Notes under the pieces: model-generated
What the model was told of the DNA's origin: nothing
What the model saw: the letters and a program-made list of their open reading frames with translations, nothing else
The model's database searches: none
Assembly (NCBI RefSeq): GCF_016879755.1
Contig: NZ_WOFU01000004.1
Coordinates: forward strand, 434,001-498,000
Length of the DNA stretch: 64,000 nt
Direction: 5' to 3'
Source of the DNA: Bacillus sp. B15-48
Lineage (GTDB): Bacteria > Bacillota > Bacilli > Bacillales > Cytobacillaceae
Shown: positions 25,379 through 34,375 of the stretch, piece after piece
Layout of the letters: every line of letters begins with the position of its first letter
Numbering within the stretch: the first letter of the stretch is position 1
Translations under genes and position numbers: made by a program

Positions 25379-25497
25379 CTTATACCACCCTTAAAATTTT
25401 GTCTACTTTGTCCTTGCTGAATGCAGACCTAAAACGCTTGCAATTCAACAAAGTGTTCACACCTTCTTTTTTATTAATTTAATTATAGCAAAAAAAC

Positions 25498-27069
25498 TTA
25501 ACTTTTTACACGAACACTGCGATCCCATGCCCGTTCGTTCGACATCTTTACTAATTCATATTTTTTCACTTTTTCTGTTGGTGTTTTTGGTAGTTCATCA
25601 ATCAATTCTATAAATCTTGGAAGCATAAATTCGGACATATACTGTACACACCAATCATAGATTTCCTGTTCTGAAACTTTTTCTCCCTCTTTTGCGACAA
25701 CAAATACCTTTACTTCCTCTTCACTTAATTCATTTGGGATTCCGACTGCTGCTGATTCTAGTATTTTCGGATGATTATTAATAATTTTCTCGACCATGTA
25801 AGAAGAAATGTTTTCTCCTTTTCTCCGAATGACATCTTTCATGCGGTCAAGGAAATAATAAAATCCATCTTTGTCTCTATAGACACGATCTCCGGTATGG
25901 AACCAGCCATCATAGGTGGCTTCCTTTGTTTTCTCCGGGTTTTTATAATAGCCTTCCATAAATACATGCGGCTGTAATGGCTTGATGCAAAGCTCACCTG
26001 GAACATCTGCCGGCAAAGGTTGGTTATTTTCATCACGAACGCTTGCTTCGTAATGAGGTAATGGCTTCCCGCATGAACCCACTCGGAAGTTTTCAGGTGT
26101 CGAGGAAATACATGATGTTGATAGTTCCGTTGATCCATAGCCTTCAAAAAGCTGCAGCCCAAATCGTTCTTGAAATGGAAGCCAAAGGTCTTTAGGAACA
26201 GGTGCGCCCACACCCAATCTTACAGAGTTTTTGTACTCCACGTTTTCCGATGAGTTTTTGTAGAGGATGGTAATCATCGCCCCAATAAATTTAAAAACCG
26301 TAACATTATACTTATCCATTTCGCTCCAAAATTTAGAGGCGCTAAACTTTTTGCCAATCGCCATTGGTACTTTTGAAAGGAGTGCCGGCATCGTCGTCCC
26401 CATCTGTGCATTTACATGAAAGAAAGGAAGACATGTATAGATTAAATCATCTGGCCGGAATTGGTACGTATGCTTCGCTGAAGACTCACCTGCGACAATA
26501 TAAGCATTTTGACTTAACATCACCCCTTTAGGGAGTCCGGTTGTCCCTGATGTGTAGAGTATACACATCAGGTCTTCATATGTTACGTCCATTCGATTGG
26601 CAAAGGAAGAATCTGCTTTTTCCATCAATTGGACATAAGCCAAAAAGTTTGGCCGGTGGACGGTCGTTTGGCTGTCATCCCCAAGCGTAATCGTATGCTG
26701 AACTTTTGGTAATTGGTGATAAATTTTTAAGTATTCATTCAAAAAAGGTTCTTCAACAATTGCTAAAACAGCATCAGAATGGTTGATTATATAGCTTAAC
26801 ATTTCGTCTTTCGTTGCGGTGTTGATTGGAACCATTGTTGCTCCAATTTTCGCAAGTCCAAACCAGCAAAAGAGATATTCTGGTGAATTTGACAAGATTA
26901 AGGCAACTTTATCGCCTTTTTTTACCCCTAACGAGGAGTAGACATTGGCCATCTGATTTACTTTAGCCGCTAATTCACCTAATGTATAAACTTCATCCTG
27001 AAAATATAACCAGTTTAAATTTGGTGATTCTTGGACTAAATCATCTAATCGCGTTCCAATATTGCCCAT
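25498..27069 (-). CDS. AMP-dependent acyl-CoA ligase
   Basis: A 523-aa member of the ANL superfamily, similar in layout to crotonobetaine/carnitine CoA ligases. The phosphate loop is LYTSGTTGLPKG near residue 175. The adenylation signature YGSTE, the hinge YDGWFHTGD...DRMKDVIRRKGENIS and the final PTEKVKKYELV lysine motif are present. It activates an acid to its CoA thioester, and is probably the entry step of the pathway. AAGGAGG precedes the ATG. It follows the AtuA pair at 27.1 kb by 40 bp. Confidence 0.9.
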   Translation of the reverse strand: MGNIGTRLDDLVQESPNLNWLYFQDEVYTLGELAAKVNQMANVYSSLGVKKGDKVALILSNSPEYLFCWFGLAKIGATMVPINTATKDEMLSYIINHSDAVLAIVEEPFLNEYLKIYHQLPKVQHTITLGDDSQTTVHRPNFLAYVQLMEKADSSFANRMDVTYEDLMCILYTSGTTGLPKGVMLSQNAYIVAGESSAKHTYQFRPDDLIYTCLPFFHVNAQMGTTMPALLSKVPMAIGKKFSASKFWSEMDKYNVTVFKFIGAMITILYKNSSENVEYKNSVRLGVGAPVPKDLWLPFQERFGLQLFEGYGSTELSTSCISSTPENFRVGSCGKPLPHYEASVRDENNQPLPADVPGELCIKPLQPHVFMEGYYKNPEKTKEATYDGWFHTGDRVYRDKDGFYYFLDRMKDVIRRKGENISSYMVEKIINNHPKILESAAVGIPNELSEEEVKVFVVAKEGEKVSEQEIYDWCVQYMSEFMLPRFIELIDELPKTPTEKVKKYELVKMSNERAWDRSVRVKS

Positions 27070-27109
27070 CGCTTAAACCTCCTTAATCACCTGCCTTAGT
27101 TAAAGAATG

Positions 27110-27427
27110 TTATGAAACTTCGATTTCCATTCGAAGGATTAAATTCGACCACGACTTTCCATGGGTATCAAGATTGAGTGAACGCGAGACACCACCTGAT
27201 AACGCATTGGTCATGACAAAGTTGAGCGCTTTTATTCCATCAAACTCATATCTTGTAATCTCTCCCTGAACTAATTCACCAAACAATTCACGGACACGTT
27301 CGACTGTCACTTGTTCTTTGAGCAATTCATAGTCCTTTTCGTCATAGGGGACAATTCCGATATTTGATGTATCCCCTTTATCGCCAGAACGAGAATGAGC
27401 TAATTCACGCAATGAAACTTTTTTCAT
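27110..27427 (-). CDS. AtuA-like ferredoxin-fold domain protein
   Basis: A 105-aa protein matching the C-terminal domain of AtuA-type proteins: LRELAHSRSGDKGDTSNIGIV at the start is the hallmark, and TNALSGGVSRSLNLDTHGKS near the end is also conserved. Its start overlaps the stop of the large AtuA-core gene by 4 bp, so the two behave as the halves of a longer protein found fused in Pseudomonas. Function in acyclic terpene use was described for Pseudomonas AtuA; the chemical step is unknown to me. Confidence 0.88.
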   Translation of the reverse strand: MKKVSLRELAHSRSGDKGDTSNIGIVPYDEKDYELLKEQVTVERVRELFGELVQGEITRYEFDGIKALNFVMTNALSGGVSRSLNLDTHGKSWSNLILRMEIEVS

Positions 27428-28779
27428 TGTAAAACCTCCTCGATCATCGAAACTTTTAAGTGAATATCTTTATAATCTAAAAACGTACTGTACATTGCGA
27501 GTACTTGTCGCACATTTCTGCGATTTCCACCAGCGCCAGCTCCCCCTAATAGATACAAGAGCTCAACTTCATGTGCCCATGCTTCGGCAACTTCTTTCGA
27601 CTCTGTTCTCATTGCTGAGCGCAGCCTCACTTCATATGGCGGTTCACTTGGCATTGGTGAAGCTGAACCATGAATCGAGTTTACACCGATAAGATCATAG
27701 CGGATTTCTTGCGAATGGTCTTTATAATAGCGGTCAAACCTCTTTTTTAGTGTCTCCTCGCTTAATAATGCCCGTTCATAAGCGCCAGGGCCGGCATAGG
27801 ACATCTCTCCTTCCCCGATATAGCCCTCTAGTACACCTACGAGCACTTTAAACTTTTCCGGACGCGGTTTTCCCCTTCCATTTTCAATTAATACATCTTT
27901 CTCACCGACTTGCTTGACAGTCACATTTTTCAAATCGGCCACTCCATCTGGAGTAATATAATTTCGTGGATTATGCACCTCGTAAACAAGCTGGGATTTA
28001 ACCGTATCCACTGTCATCAGTCCACCGGCATCATCTAAAATGGAAACCACTCCGTCTCCATTTTCCTCGACAGTCGCATACGGAAGGCCAAGGCGGTCTA
28101 AACCTGGGACAACCCGGTACGGTGGATCCGCATAATTTCCACCGGTTACATGTGTTCCGCACTCTAAAATATGTCCAAGAATAATCCCTTTGCCTTTCCG
28201 CTCCCAATCTTCTTCCTCCCAGCCAAATTCATAAATCATCGGTGCTAAATAGAGGGATGGGTCAGCTAACCGGCCACCAATGACAAAATTGGCCCCTTTT
28301 TCTAACGCTTCGACAATGGCATCGGCGCCAATATAAGCATTTGCTGACACAATATTTCCTGGAAGCTCACTAAGCGGTTTTCCCGTCTCATAAATAACTG
28401 GGTCTGTTTCTTTAATTTGCTCAAGTACATCATCCCCGGTAATGGCGGCTAACCGGATATTTTTTAAGCCCAGTTCCTCGGCGATTTCCTGTACCTTTTT
28501 AATCGCGGCCTCAGGGTTTGCAGCCCCCATATTACCGATGATTTTTAAGCCTTTGTCAACATATGGCAAGAAAATACGGGCAATTTGCTCAAGTCGGACA
28601 TCATAGCCTGTATTTGGGTCATTGAGCTTTCTCATTTGTGCCATTGATAAGGTCCGTTCTGCAAGCGAATCAAAGCATAAATAATCTAGATTTGCCTTTT
28701 TAGCTAATTCAATGGCTGGTTCCAAATTATCTTCTGCATACCCAGAACCGCACCCAATTACAATTGATTGTTTTTTCAT
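27424..28779 (-). CDS. AtuA core domain (DUF1446) protein
   Basis: A 451-aa protein from the ATG at 28779; a TTG 10 codons upstream is possible. GCGSGYAEDNLEPAIELAKKANLDYLCFDSLAERTL at the N-terminus and GGRLADPSLYLAPMIYEFGW near residue 175 are typical of the AtuA/DUF1446 family. GAGAGGNRRNVRQVLA lies near the C-terminus. The family belongs to acyclic isoprenoid and other acyl-CoA catabolic clusters; no reaction is established. It is coupled to the ferredoxin-fold gene and follows a CoA transferase by 26 bp. Confidence 0.88.
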   Translation of the reverse strand: MKKQSIVIGCGSGYAEDNLEPAIELAKKANLDYLCFDSLAERTLSMAQMRKLNDPNTGYDVRLEQIARIFLPYVDKGLKIIGNMGAANPEAAIKKVQEIAEELGLKNIRLAAITGDDVLEQIKETDPVIYETGKPLSELPGNIVSANAYIGADAIVEALEKGANFVIGGRLADPSLYLAPMIYEFGWEEEDWERKGKGIILGHILECGTHVTGGNYADPPYRVVPGLDRLGLPYATVEENGDGVVSILDDAGGLMTVDTVKSQLVYEVHNPRNYITPDGVADLKNVTVKQVGEKDVLIENGRGKPRPEKFKVLVGVLEGYIGEGEMSYAGPGAYERALLSEETLKKRFDRYYKDHSQEIRYDLIGVNSIHGSASPMPSEPPYEVRLRSAMRTESKEVAEAWAHEVELLYLLGGAGAGGNRRNVRQVLAMYSTFLDYKDIHLKVSMIEEVLQ

Positions 28780-28805
28780 GCTATCCATTCCACCCTTTCC
28801 ATTGA

Positions 28806-30050
28806 TCAAATGATATTCTTTTCCTGTAAGTTTTTGATTTCGTCCTCACTGAGGCCTAGAAGCCCATTCAGTATGTCGTCCGTATTCTCCCCTAGATATG
28901 GAGGGCGTCGGTATGTTTCATTTTCACCAGCAACGCCTGACATTTTGACTGGATTGCCAACGGCTTGCACCGTTTTCCCGTCTGCAATTGGAAAATCAAT
29001 CAGCATATTCCGTGCCTTAATATGCGGGTTTTCTACTAAATCCTCTGGATCAAGGATGGGAGCGGCAGCGATGCCAACATCACGGAACATTTTCGCAATT
29101 TCATGCTTAGAAAATTGACTGCCCCAATCTTCTAACAACGGGCGGAAGAATGTTTCAACCTGACTGCCCCGTTTTTCAGGCGTATCAAATTCAGGATTCG
29201 TAATGAGATCTTCTCTACCAATCACCTTACAGAACTTTTCCCAATGATCTTGCATATAAACGCTGACCGTAAACCAACCATCTTTGGCTCGAAAATCGCC
29301 GACAATAAAGGAAAGGAAGTTGGTTTCCGGTGACGGTTTTTTCCCAGTTAACGAGTAGTTCATCATTGGTCTTTCATTCAATAAGAAGAGACTATCTACC
29401 ATCGCAACATCGACATATCGGCCTTCACCAGTGCGCGAGGCATCAAAAATGGCGGTCAAAAGACCAATGGCCCCGTTTAAGCCGGTAAAGATATCTCCTA
29501 ATGAAAGGCCGTGGAAGCCCAATGATTCCCGAGAAGCCGAGCGGTTAAGGAGATTGTATGTAACCCCTCCTAATGCTTCTCCAAGGTTTCCATAGGCAGC
29601 CCAATCCATGTATGGACTAGGCAAAACATCTTTGTGGCCGTAGCCGCTTAAGGAAACGTAGACTAGTTTTTTATTCACTTCTTTTAAATCGTGATAGCCT
29701 AAACCTAATTTATCCATTACGCCATTGCGAAAATTTTCTACAACGACATCTGATTGTTGGGCAAGTCTTTTAAAAATTTCTTTCCCTTCGCTGCTCGCTA
29801 AATTCAATGTGATGCTTTTTTTGTTCCGATTCACTCGGTACATCGTGGAAGAAACTTTTTGTCCTTCGGCGTCGACTAAAAATGGTCCTGTCCCGCGAGC
29901 CGATTCACCGACCTTTGGCCGTTCGACTTTGATCACTTCGGCCCCCATATCCGCTAACATTTGTGTCATGATTGGTGCAGCTACCATATGTTCAGCAGAG
30001 AGAACACGAACGCCGCTTAATGGCAGACGAGTATTTTTTTCAGTTTCCAT
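28806..30050 (-). CDS. CaiB/BaiF family III CoA transferase
   Basis: A 414-aa formyl-CoA-transferase-like enzyme. LSAEHMVAAPIMTQMLADMGAEVIKVERP near the N-terminus, NRNKKSITLNL and VVENFRNGVMDKLGLGY are diagnostic; the catalytic aspartate is in AMVDSLF. It moves CoA between carboxylates without ATP. The other two family members in the window are at 44222 and 48756. It lies downstream of a thiolase gene. Confidence 0.93.
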   Translation of the reverse strand: METEKNTRLPLSGVRVLSAEHMVAAPIMTQMLADMGAEVIKVERPKVGESARGTGPFLVDAEGQKVSSTMYRVNRNKKSITLNLASSEGKEIFKRLAQQSDVVVENFRNGVMDKLGLGYHDLKEVNKKLVYVSLSGYGHKDVLPSPYMDWAAYGNLGEALGGVTYNLLNRSASRESLGFHGLSLGDIFTGLNGAIGLLTAIFDASRTGEGRYVDVAMVDSLFLLNERPMMNYSLTGKKPSPETNFLSFIVGDFRAKDGWFTVSVYMQDHWEKFCKVIGREDLITNPEFDTPEKRGSQVETFFRPLLEDWGSQFSKHEIAKMFRDVGIAAAPILDPEDLVENPHIKARNMLIDFPIADGKTVQAVGNPVKMSGVAGENETYRRPPYLGENTDDILNGLLGLSEDEIKNLQEKNII

Positions 30051-30083
30051 CGTTGATCCTCCTCATTTTCAGTGGAAAAATGA

Positions 30084-31226
30084 CTATACACGTTCAATGA
30101 TTGTGGCTGTCGCCATCCCCCCGCCACAGCACATCACCTGTAATCCGTAGCGCTTATCCAAATCCTCTAATTCATGAAGCAATGTTGTCATAATCCGTGC
30201 TCCGCTAGCTCCAGTTGGATGCCCTAATGCAATTGAACCTCCGCGTGGATTGACTTTTTCAATATCGGGATTAAATTCTTTTAACCAGGCATGCACAACA
30301 GAGGCAAAGGCTTCATTACATTCGAAAATATCAATATCTTCGATTGTAAGGCCTGCCTTCTTCAAAATCCGATGGGTGGCCGGAATTGGACCATCAAGCA
30401 TAAGTGTCGGATCGGATCCGACCACCTCGCGGGCGATAATGCGGGCACGCGGCTTTAATCCGAGCTCGAGAGCTTTCTCCTTTGACATAATTAACACGCC
30501 TGCCGCTCCGTCACTTATTTGACTAGCATTTCCAGCAGTTACTTTCCCATTTTCGACAAAAGCTGCCTTTAAGGAGCCTAGTTTTTCTAATGTCGTATTC
30601 GGACGAATCCCCTCATCTTCCGTAATGAATTTCTTTACACCTTCTTCCTCCATTTCATAAGGAATGATTTCCCTTTCGAATAAACCGTTTTCTCTTGCCT
30701 GACTAGCTAGTTGATGGCTGCGAATGGAAAGTTCATCCATCTCTAATCTTGAAATTCCCCATTTATCAGCAATTCGTTCAGCCGATTCTCCTTGGTTTAT
30801 CATTTCATAAAGGTCATTCAATTCCGGTGGAGACTCAACCCGGTCAGCGCCTATTTGCACCATCGTCATATTCTCCACTCCGGCGGCAATCACGACATCA
30901 TAATCACCAGCAATGACCCCTTGAGCAGCTTGATTAATGGCTTGCTGTGAGGACCCGCACTTGCGGTTGATTGTCATCGCGGCAACTTCTTTTGGCAGAC
31001 CTGCCATTAATGTCGAAATCCTGGAAATATTATTTCCTTGCTCGGCTGTCTGAGTGACACAGCCGACGATGACATCATTTATAAGTCTCGGATCAATATT
31101 TGCCCGTTCGACTAACCCTTTTAACAACGCCGTTAAGAGATATTCCGGTCGCTCATTGCTGTACATTCCCTTTCTCTTTCCGACAGGCAAGCGAGCTGCC
31201 TCAACAATTACTGCTTCTCTTCCCAT
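30084..31226 (-). CDS. Thiolase (acetyl-CoA acyltransferase)
   Basis: A 380-aa thiolase from the ATG at 31226; longer starts have no ribosome-binding site. The nucleophilic Cys90 lies in NRKCGSSQQA, the His in ALGHPTGASG and the second Cys in VMCCGGGMATA, so all active-site residues are present. ECNEAFASV is also conserved. It cleaves a 3-ketoacyl-CoA to acetyl-CoA plus a shortened acyl-CoA. The 3-hydroxyacyl-CoA dehydrogenase gene lies directly upstream, giving the last two steps of beta-oxidation. Confidence 0.95.
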   Translation of the reverse strand: MGREAVIVEAARLPVGKRKGMYSNERPEYLLTALLKGLVERANIDPRLINDVIVGCVTQTAEQGNNISRISTLMAGLPKEVAAMTINRKCGSSQQAINQAAQGVIAGDYDVVIAAGVENMTMVQIGADRVESPPELNDLYEMINQGESAERIADKWGISRLEMDELSIRSHQLASQARENGLFEREIIPYEMEEEGVKKFITEDEGIRPNTTLEKLGSLKAAFVENGKVTAGNASQISDGAAGVLIMSKEKALELGLKPRARIIAREVVGSDPTLMLDGPIPATHRILKKAGLTIEDIDIFECNEAFASVVHAWLKEFNPDIEKVNPRGGSIALGHPTGASGARIMTTLLHELEDLDKRYGLQVMCCGGGMATATIIERV

Positions 31227-31291
31227 TTCAACCTCTCCCAACATTCTGTTTGAATCTACTGAATTTTCCGAATTAAATAGTGGCACGTATG

Positions 31292-32140
31292 CTAATCATA
31301 CTGATAAAAGCCTTTGCCGTTCTTTTTCCCGTTATAGCCAATCTCAACCATCTGATTGAGGTAGGTTGGTGCCTTAAATCTTTCCCCATAAGCCTCTTCC
31401 ATTGAAGCTAATGCTTTTAAACCAGTATCTAAACCGGCGAGGTCCGCCAATTGGAATGGTCCCATCGGATGCCTAAATGCCTGTCTCATTGCCTTATCAA
31501 TATCTTCGATGGAAGCAACCCCTTCTTCATAAAGACGGAAGGCTTCCATTCTTTGTGCGAGGAGCAAACGAGTCGTAATAAATCCAGGTTTATCTTTTTT
31601 ACAAACGACGGTTTCTTTGCCAATTTTAGCGCAATAAGCTTGAACAGACTCCAACGTTTCGTCAGAAGTCTCTAAGCTTTTAATAATTTCAACTAAGTTC
31701 ATGACTGGAACTGGGTTAAAGAAATGAGTACCAATGATTTTATCTTTACGTCTCGCTTTGGAACCAATTAACGTTACACTTAATTGGGAAGTATTTGTAG
31801 CTAAAATCGTTTCGGCCGGGCATATTTCATCAAGCTGCTGAAATAAATCTTGTTTTAAAGAAAGGACCTCAGGAATGGCTTCAATTACTAAGTCAGCCTC
31901 TTTAACACTTCCTAGTAAATCAGTTGTGATTTGAATGTTTTGCAGTGCATTTATTTTCATTTCGTTCGTGATTTTTTCCGACTTGATCATTCGATTTAAA
32001 CTCTTTTCAATGCCTGCAAGGCCCTTTTGCAAGACGTCTTCATTAATATCTCTTAGGATGACATGATACCCTGCGAGCGCTGACATCTGCGCGATTGCAT
32101 GCCCCATGATACCAGCACCAATAACCGTTATGTTCTTCAT
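31292..32140 (-). CDS. 3-hydroxyacyl-CoA dehydrogenase (3-hydroxybutyryl-CoA type)
   Basis: A 282-aa protein. The Rossmann motif GAGIMGHAIAQMSALAGYHV is at the N-terminus, then the catalytic histidine block GTHFFNPVPVMNLVEIIK near residue 140. The C-terminal domain has FRHPMGPFQLADLAGLDTGL. It oxidises L-3-hydroxyacyl-CoA with NAD. TAGGAGG precedes the ATG. It is followed at once by the thiolase. Confidence 0.95.
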   Translation of the reverse strand: MKNITVIGAGIMGHAIAQMSALAGYHVILRDINEDVLQKGLAGIEKSLNRMIKSEKITNEMKINALQNIQITTDLLGSVKEADLVIEAIPEVLSLKQDLFQQLDEICPAETILATNTSQLSVTLIGSKARRKDKIIGTHFFNPVPVMNLVEIIKSLETSDETLESVQAYCAKIGKETVVCKKDKPGFITTRLLLAQRMEAFRLYEEGVASIEDIDKAMRQAFRHPMGPFQLADLAGLDTGLKALASMEEAYGERFKAPTYLNQMVEIGYNGKKNGKGFYQYD

Positions 32141-32141
32141 C

Positions 32142-32597
32142 TTATCCTCCTAATCTATGACTTTTGTGATCGTATTCAGCCTTTAACAAATTTTTTTGAA
32201 CCTTCCCCGCTGAATTACGAGGAAACTCACGTACTTGAATAATTTCTTTAGGAATCTTAAACTTTGCCAATCGGGAAGATAACCAGTTTTTTAGATCGTC
32301 TATTCCAACCGGTTGCTCAGCAATGACGAAAGCAATTGGAACTTCCCCCCACTTTTCATCTGAAGCGCCAATAACCGCTACTTCTTTCATTCCTTCATAA
32401 TTTTCGATAACCGCTTCAATCTCACTTGGATAGACATTAAGGCTTTTTTTTAAGCCCAATCTATCTGTAAGCACATTCGCAACTTTTTGTACTCTTAAAA
32501 AGAGCTCTCTGTATGTAAGGTTTTGCTCGTTTGAAATCATCGACTGCTTATTAGGGTTCACTTTATTATGATGAGATAAAATTTCGTTTACTAACAA
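32142..32597 (-). pseudogene. CoA ligase with large internal in-frame deletion
   Basis: The 151 codons are the first about 48 residues of an acyl-CoA ligase (LTYRELFLRVQKVANVL) joined directly to the last about 100 (NVYPSEIEAVIENYEGMKEVAVIGASDEKWGEVPIAFV, then KFKIPKEIIQVREFPRNSAGKVQKN). About 350 codons with the phosphate loop and adenylation site are missing. The frame is kept and the gene has a TTG start behind AGAGGGTGA. It cannot activate acids. It lies 1 bp from the dehydrogenase and behind an operator site, so it is still in a regulated operon. Confidence 0.88.
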
Positions 32598-32611
32598 TTC
32601 ATCACCCTCTA

Positions 32612-32649
32612 AAAAAATAAAAGTGAAAATGAGTTTACTTTTATTTTAC
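32612..32649. promoter_or_regulatory. Acyl-CoA regulon operator site b
   Basis: A long inverted repeat: AATAAAAGTGAA left and TTTACTTTTATT right around a 6-bp centre. It is just upstream of the truncated ligase gene, and probably of the whole thiolase/dehydrogenase operon. It has the same AAAGTGA/TYACTTT arms as the other copies. Confidence 0.65.
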
Positions 32650-32759
32650 ACATCCAAATTTTGTTTGTAAATACATTATACATAATTTTCAGAATATTTA
32701 ATCGAAGGTGGCAAATCGATTCGCTCGCTTTTGCCACCTTTTTCTCGAATTATTTCCCG

Positions 32760-33167
32760 TTAAACCAATTGAAATCTTGGAATCATCATCCCTTCTTGTT
32801 CCTGAAAGATGACTTCAACATCCATATCACATCGAATTTCTTCAACGTCGCAATGAATAATATTTGACATTAATCGCACACCCTCTTCTAGTTCAATTAA
32901 AGCGACGATGTAAGGAAGGTCGCCTTTATAAGAAGGATGGCCTGCACGACGAGCAATTGTGTAAGAATAGACCTTTCCTTTGCCTGTTGCTTCTACCCAA
33001 TCTAAATGTTCGGACATACAATGAGGACAAACTTCCCGCGGGTAAAAAATATGATTCCTACAGTCCTGACATTTTTGAATCATTAACTTTCCTTCTTGGC
33101 ATCCATCCCAAAATTGTTTCGAATCTCCATCAGGAGTAGGGATTGGTTTTTTTATCGCCTCACTCAT
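32760..33167 (-). CDS. Zn-ribbon/OB-fold (DUF35) protein
   Basis: A 135-aa protein. The rubredoxin-like zinc finger is Cys33-x2-Cys36 and Cys47-x2-Cys50 (CQDCRNH...REVCPHC). The OB fold follows: GKGKVYSYTIA and PYIVALIELEEGVRLMSNI. Such proteins form a complex with thiolase-like enzymes; in steroid degradation the pair is a retro-aldolase. It starts 3 bp after the thiolase-like gene, supporting such a complex here. Confidence 0.9.
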   Translation of the reverse strand: MSEAIKKPIPTPDGDSKQFWDGCQEGKLMIQKCQDCRNHIFYPREVCPHCMSEHLDWVEATGKGKVYSYTIARRAGHPSYKGDLPYIVALIELEEGVRLMSNIIHCDVEEIRCDMDVEVIFQEQEGMMIPRFQLV

Positions 33168-33170
33168 TCC

Positions 33171-34340
33171 TTAGTCCCTCCCTAAAATTACGGTTGAAGA
33201 TGTCGATAATGAACCACCAATACCGTTTGCTAACGCCAGCTTCGCATCTTTTACTTGCCGGTCCCCACATTCTCCACGCAATTGGCGCACAGCTTCAATC
33301 ACTAGAAAAATTCCATACATTCCTGGATGAGCATAGGATAGACCGCCTCCATTCGTATTTAGCGGGAACTCTCCTCCAGGTGCCGTTCTTTGATTGGATA
33401 CAAAGTCGCCACCCTCTCCTGGTTTACAAAACCCTAAAGCTTCAAGGGCAAGTAAAACGGTAATTGTAAACGAATCATAAATCTCGACAACATCTATTTC
33501 ATTAGGAGTAACCCCGGCCATTTCAAAAGCAGCCTTTCCGGAACTTTGTGCGGATGTAAGTGTGGCTAAATCAGGCATTCCTTGAATCGACCAGTGTGAA
33601 TGAGATTCTCCCTGCCCTAATAACCAAATCGGTTTTTTACGACAATCCTTTGCTCGTTCTGCTGAAACGACGACAATCGCACCTGCACCGTCAGTCACGA
33701 GACAACAATCTAACAAATGAAGGGGATCGCTGATCATCGGAGAATGTAACACATCCTCAATTGTTAACGGATCCCGTTTCGTTGCGTAAGGATTTAACTG
33801 CGCCCATTTTCTTGTCGCAACCGCGATTTCGGCTAGGTGCTCCGAAGTCGTTCCATATTGATGCATATGCCTATGAGCGGCCATCGCGTAAGCACCGACG
33901 GGATTGGGCAAACCAAATGGTGTCTCATATTGCCCGGTAAGCGTTGTTGGCTTTACTGGCAAGCGCTTATTTTCTGAAGCTTGTGTGCTTCCATAAATAA
34001 TTAAAGCTACTTCACATAAACCTGCTTTAATCGCCGCTGCCGCATGCCCAATATGTACTTCGGCTGCTGCGCCGCCTATTTGTGTGGAGTCGGTAAACTT
34101 TGGGTGAATTCCTAGGTATTCACCCATGACGGCCGATGGAAACTGCCCGACTCCCGGCAGCCCCCATAGCCCGGCAACAAATAATCCATCGACATCTTTT
34201 TTTGATAATCCAGCATCATCCAACGCCCGTTTTGCTGCCTGGGCTTGGATTTGAAAAACAGATTTTCCTTCTAACACCTTGCCGTTATCTAATTCAACAT
34301 CACCAATTCCAACAATTGCTGCTGTATTTTTCAATGCCAA
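33171..34340 (-). CDS. Thiolase-like protein, probable DUF35 partner (Ltp2-like)
   Basis: A 389-aa thiolase-fold protein of the SCP2/lipid-transfer type. The position of the usual nucleophile reads STQIGGAAAEVHIGHA and has no cysteine, so it is unlikely to do Claisen cleavage. GGGLSYAHPGMYGIFLVIEAV holds the conserved His. With the DUF35 partner this looks like a retro-aldolase of the Ltp2 type that releases a short chain from a beta-hydroxyacyl-CoA. TTG start behind GGAGGG. Substrate unknown. Confidence 0.85.
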   Translation of the reverse strand: MALKNTAAIVGIGDVELDNGKVLEGKSVFQIQAQAAKRALDDAGLSKKDVDGLFVAGLWGLPGVGQFPSAVMGEYLGIHPKFTDSTQIGGAAAEVHIGHAAAAIKAGLCEVALIIYGSTQASENKRLPVKPTTLTGQYETPFGLPNPVGAYAMAAHRHMHQYGTTSEHLAEIAVATRKWAQLNPYATKRDPLTIEDVLHSPMISDPLHLLDCCLVTDGAGAIVVVSAERAKDCRKKPIWLLGQGESHSHWSIQGMPDLATLTSAQSSGKAAFEMAGVTPNEIDVVEIYDSFTITVLLALEALGFCKPGEGGDFVSNQRTAPGGEFPLNTNGGGLSYAHPGMYGIFLVIEAVRQLRGECGDRQVKDAKLALANGIGGSLSTSSTVILGRD

Positions 34341-34375
34341 TCTTCATCCCTCCATTTCATGCCTATGATTCGTTT

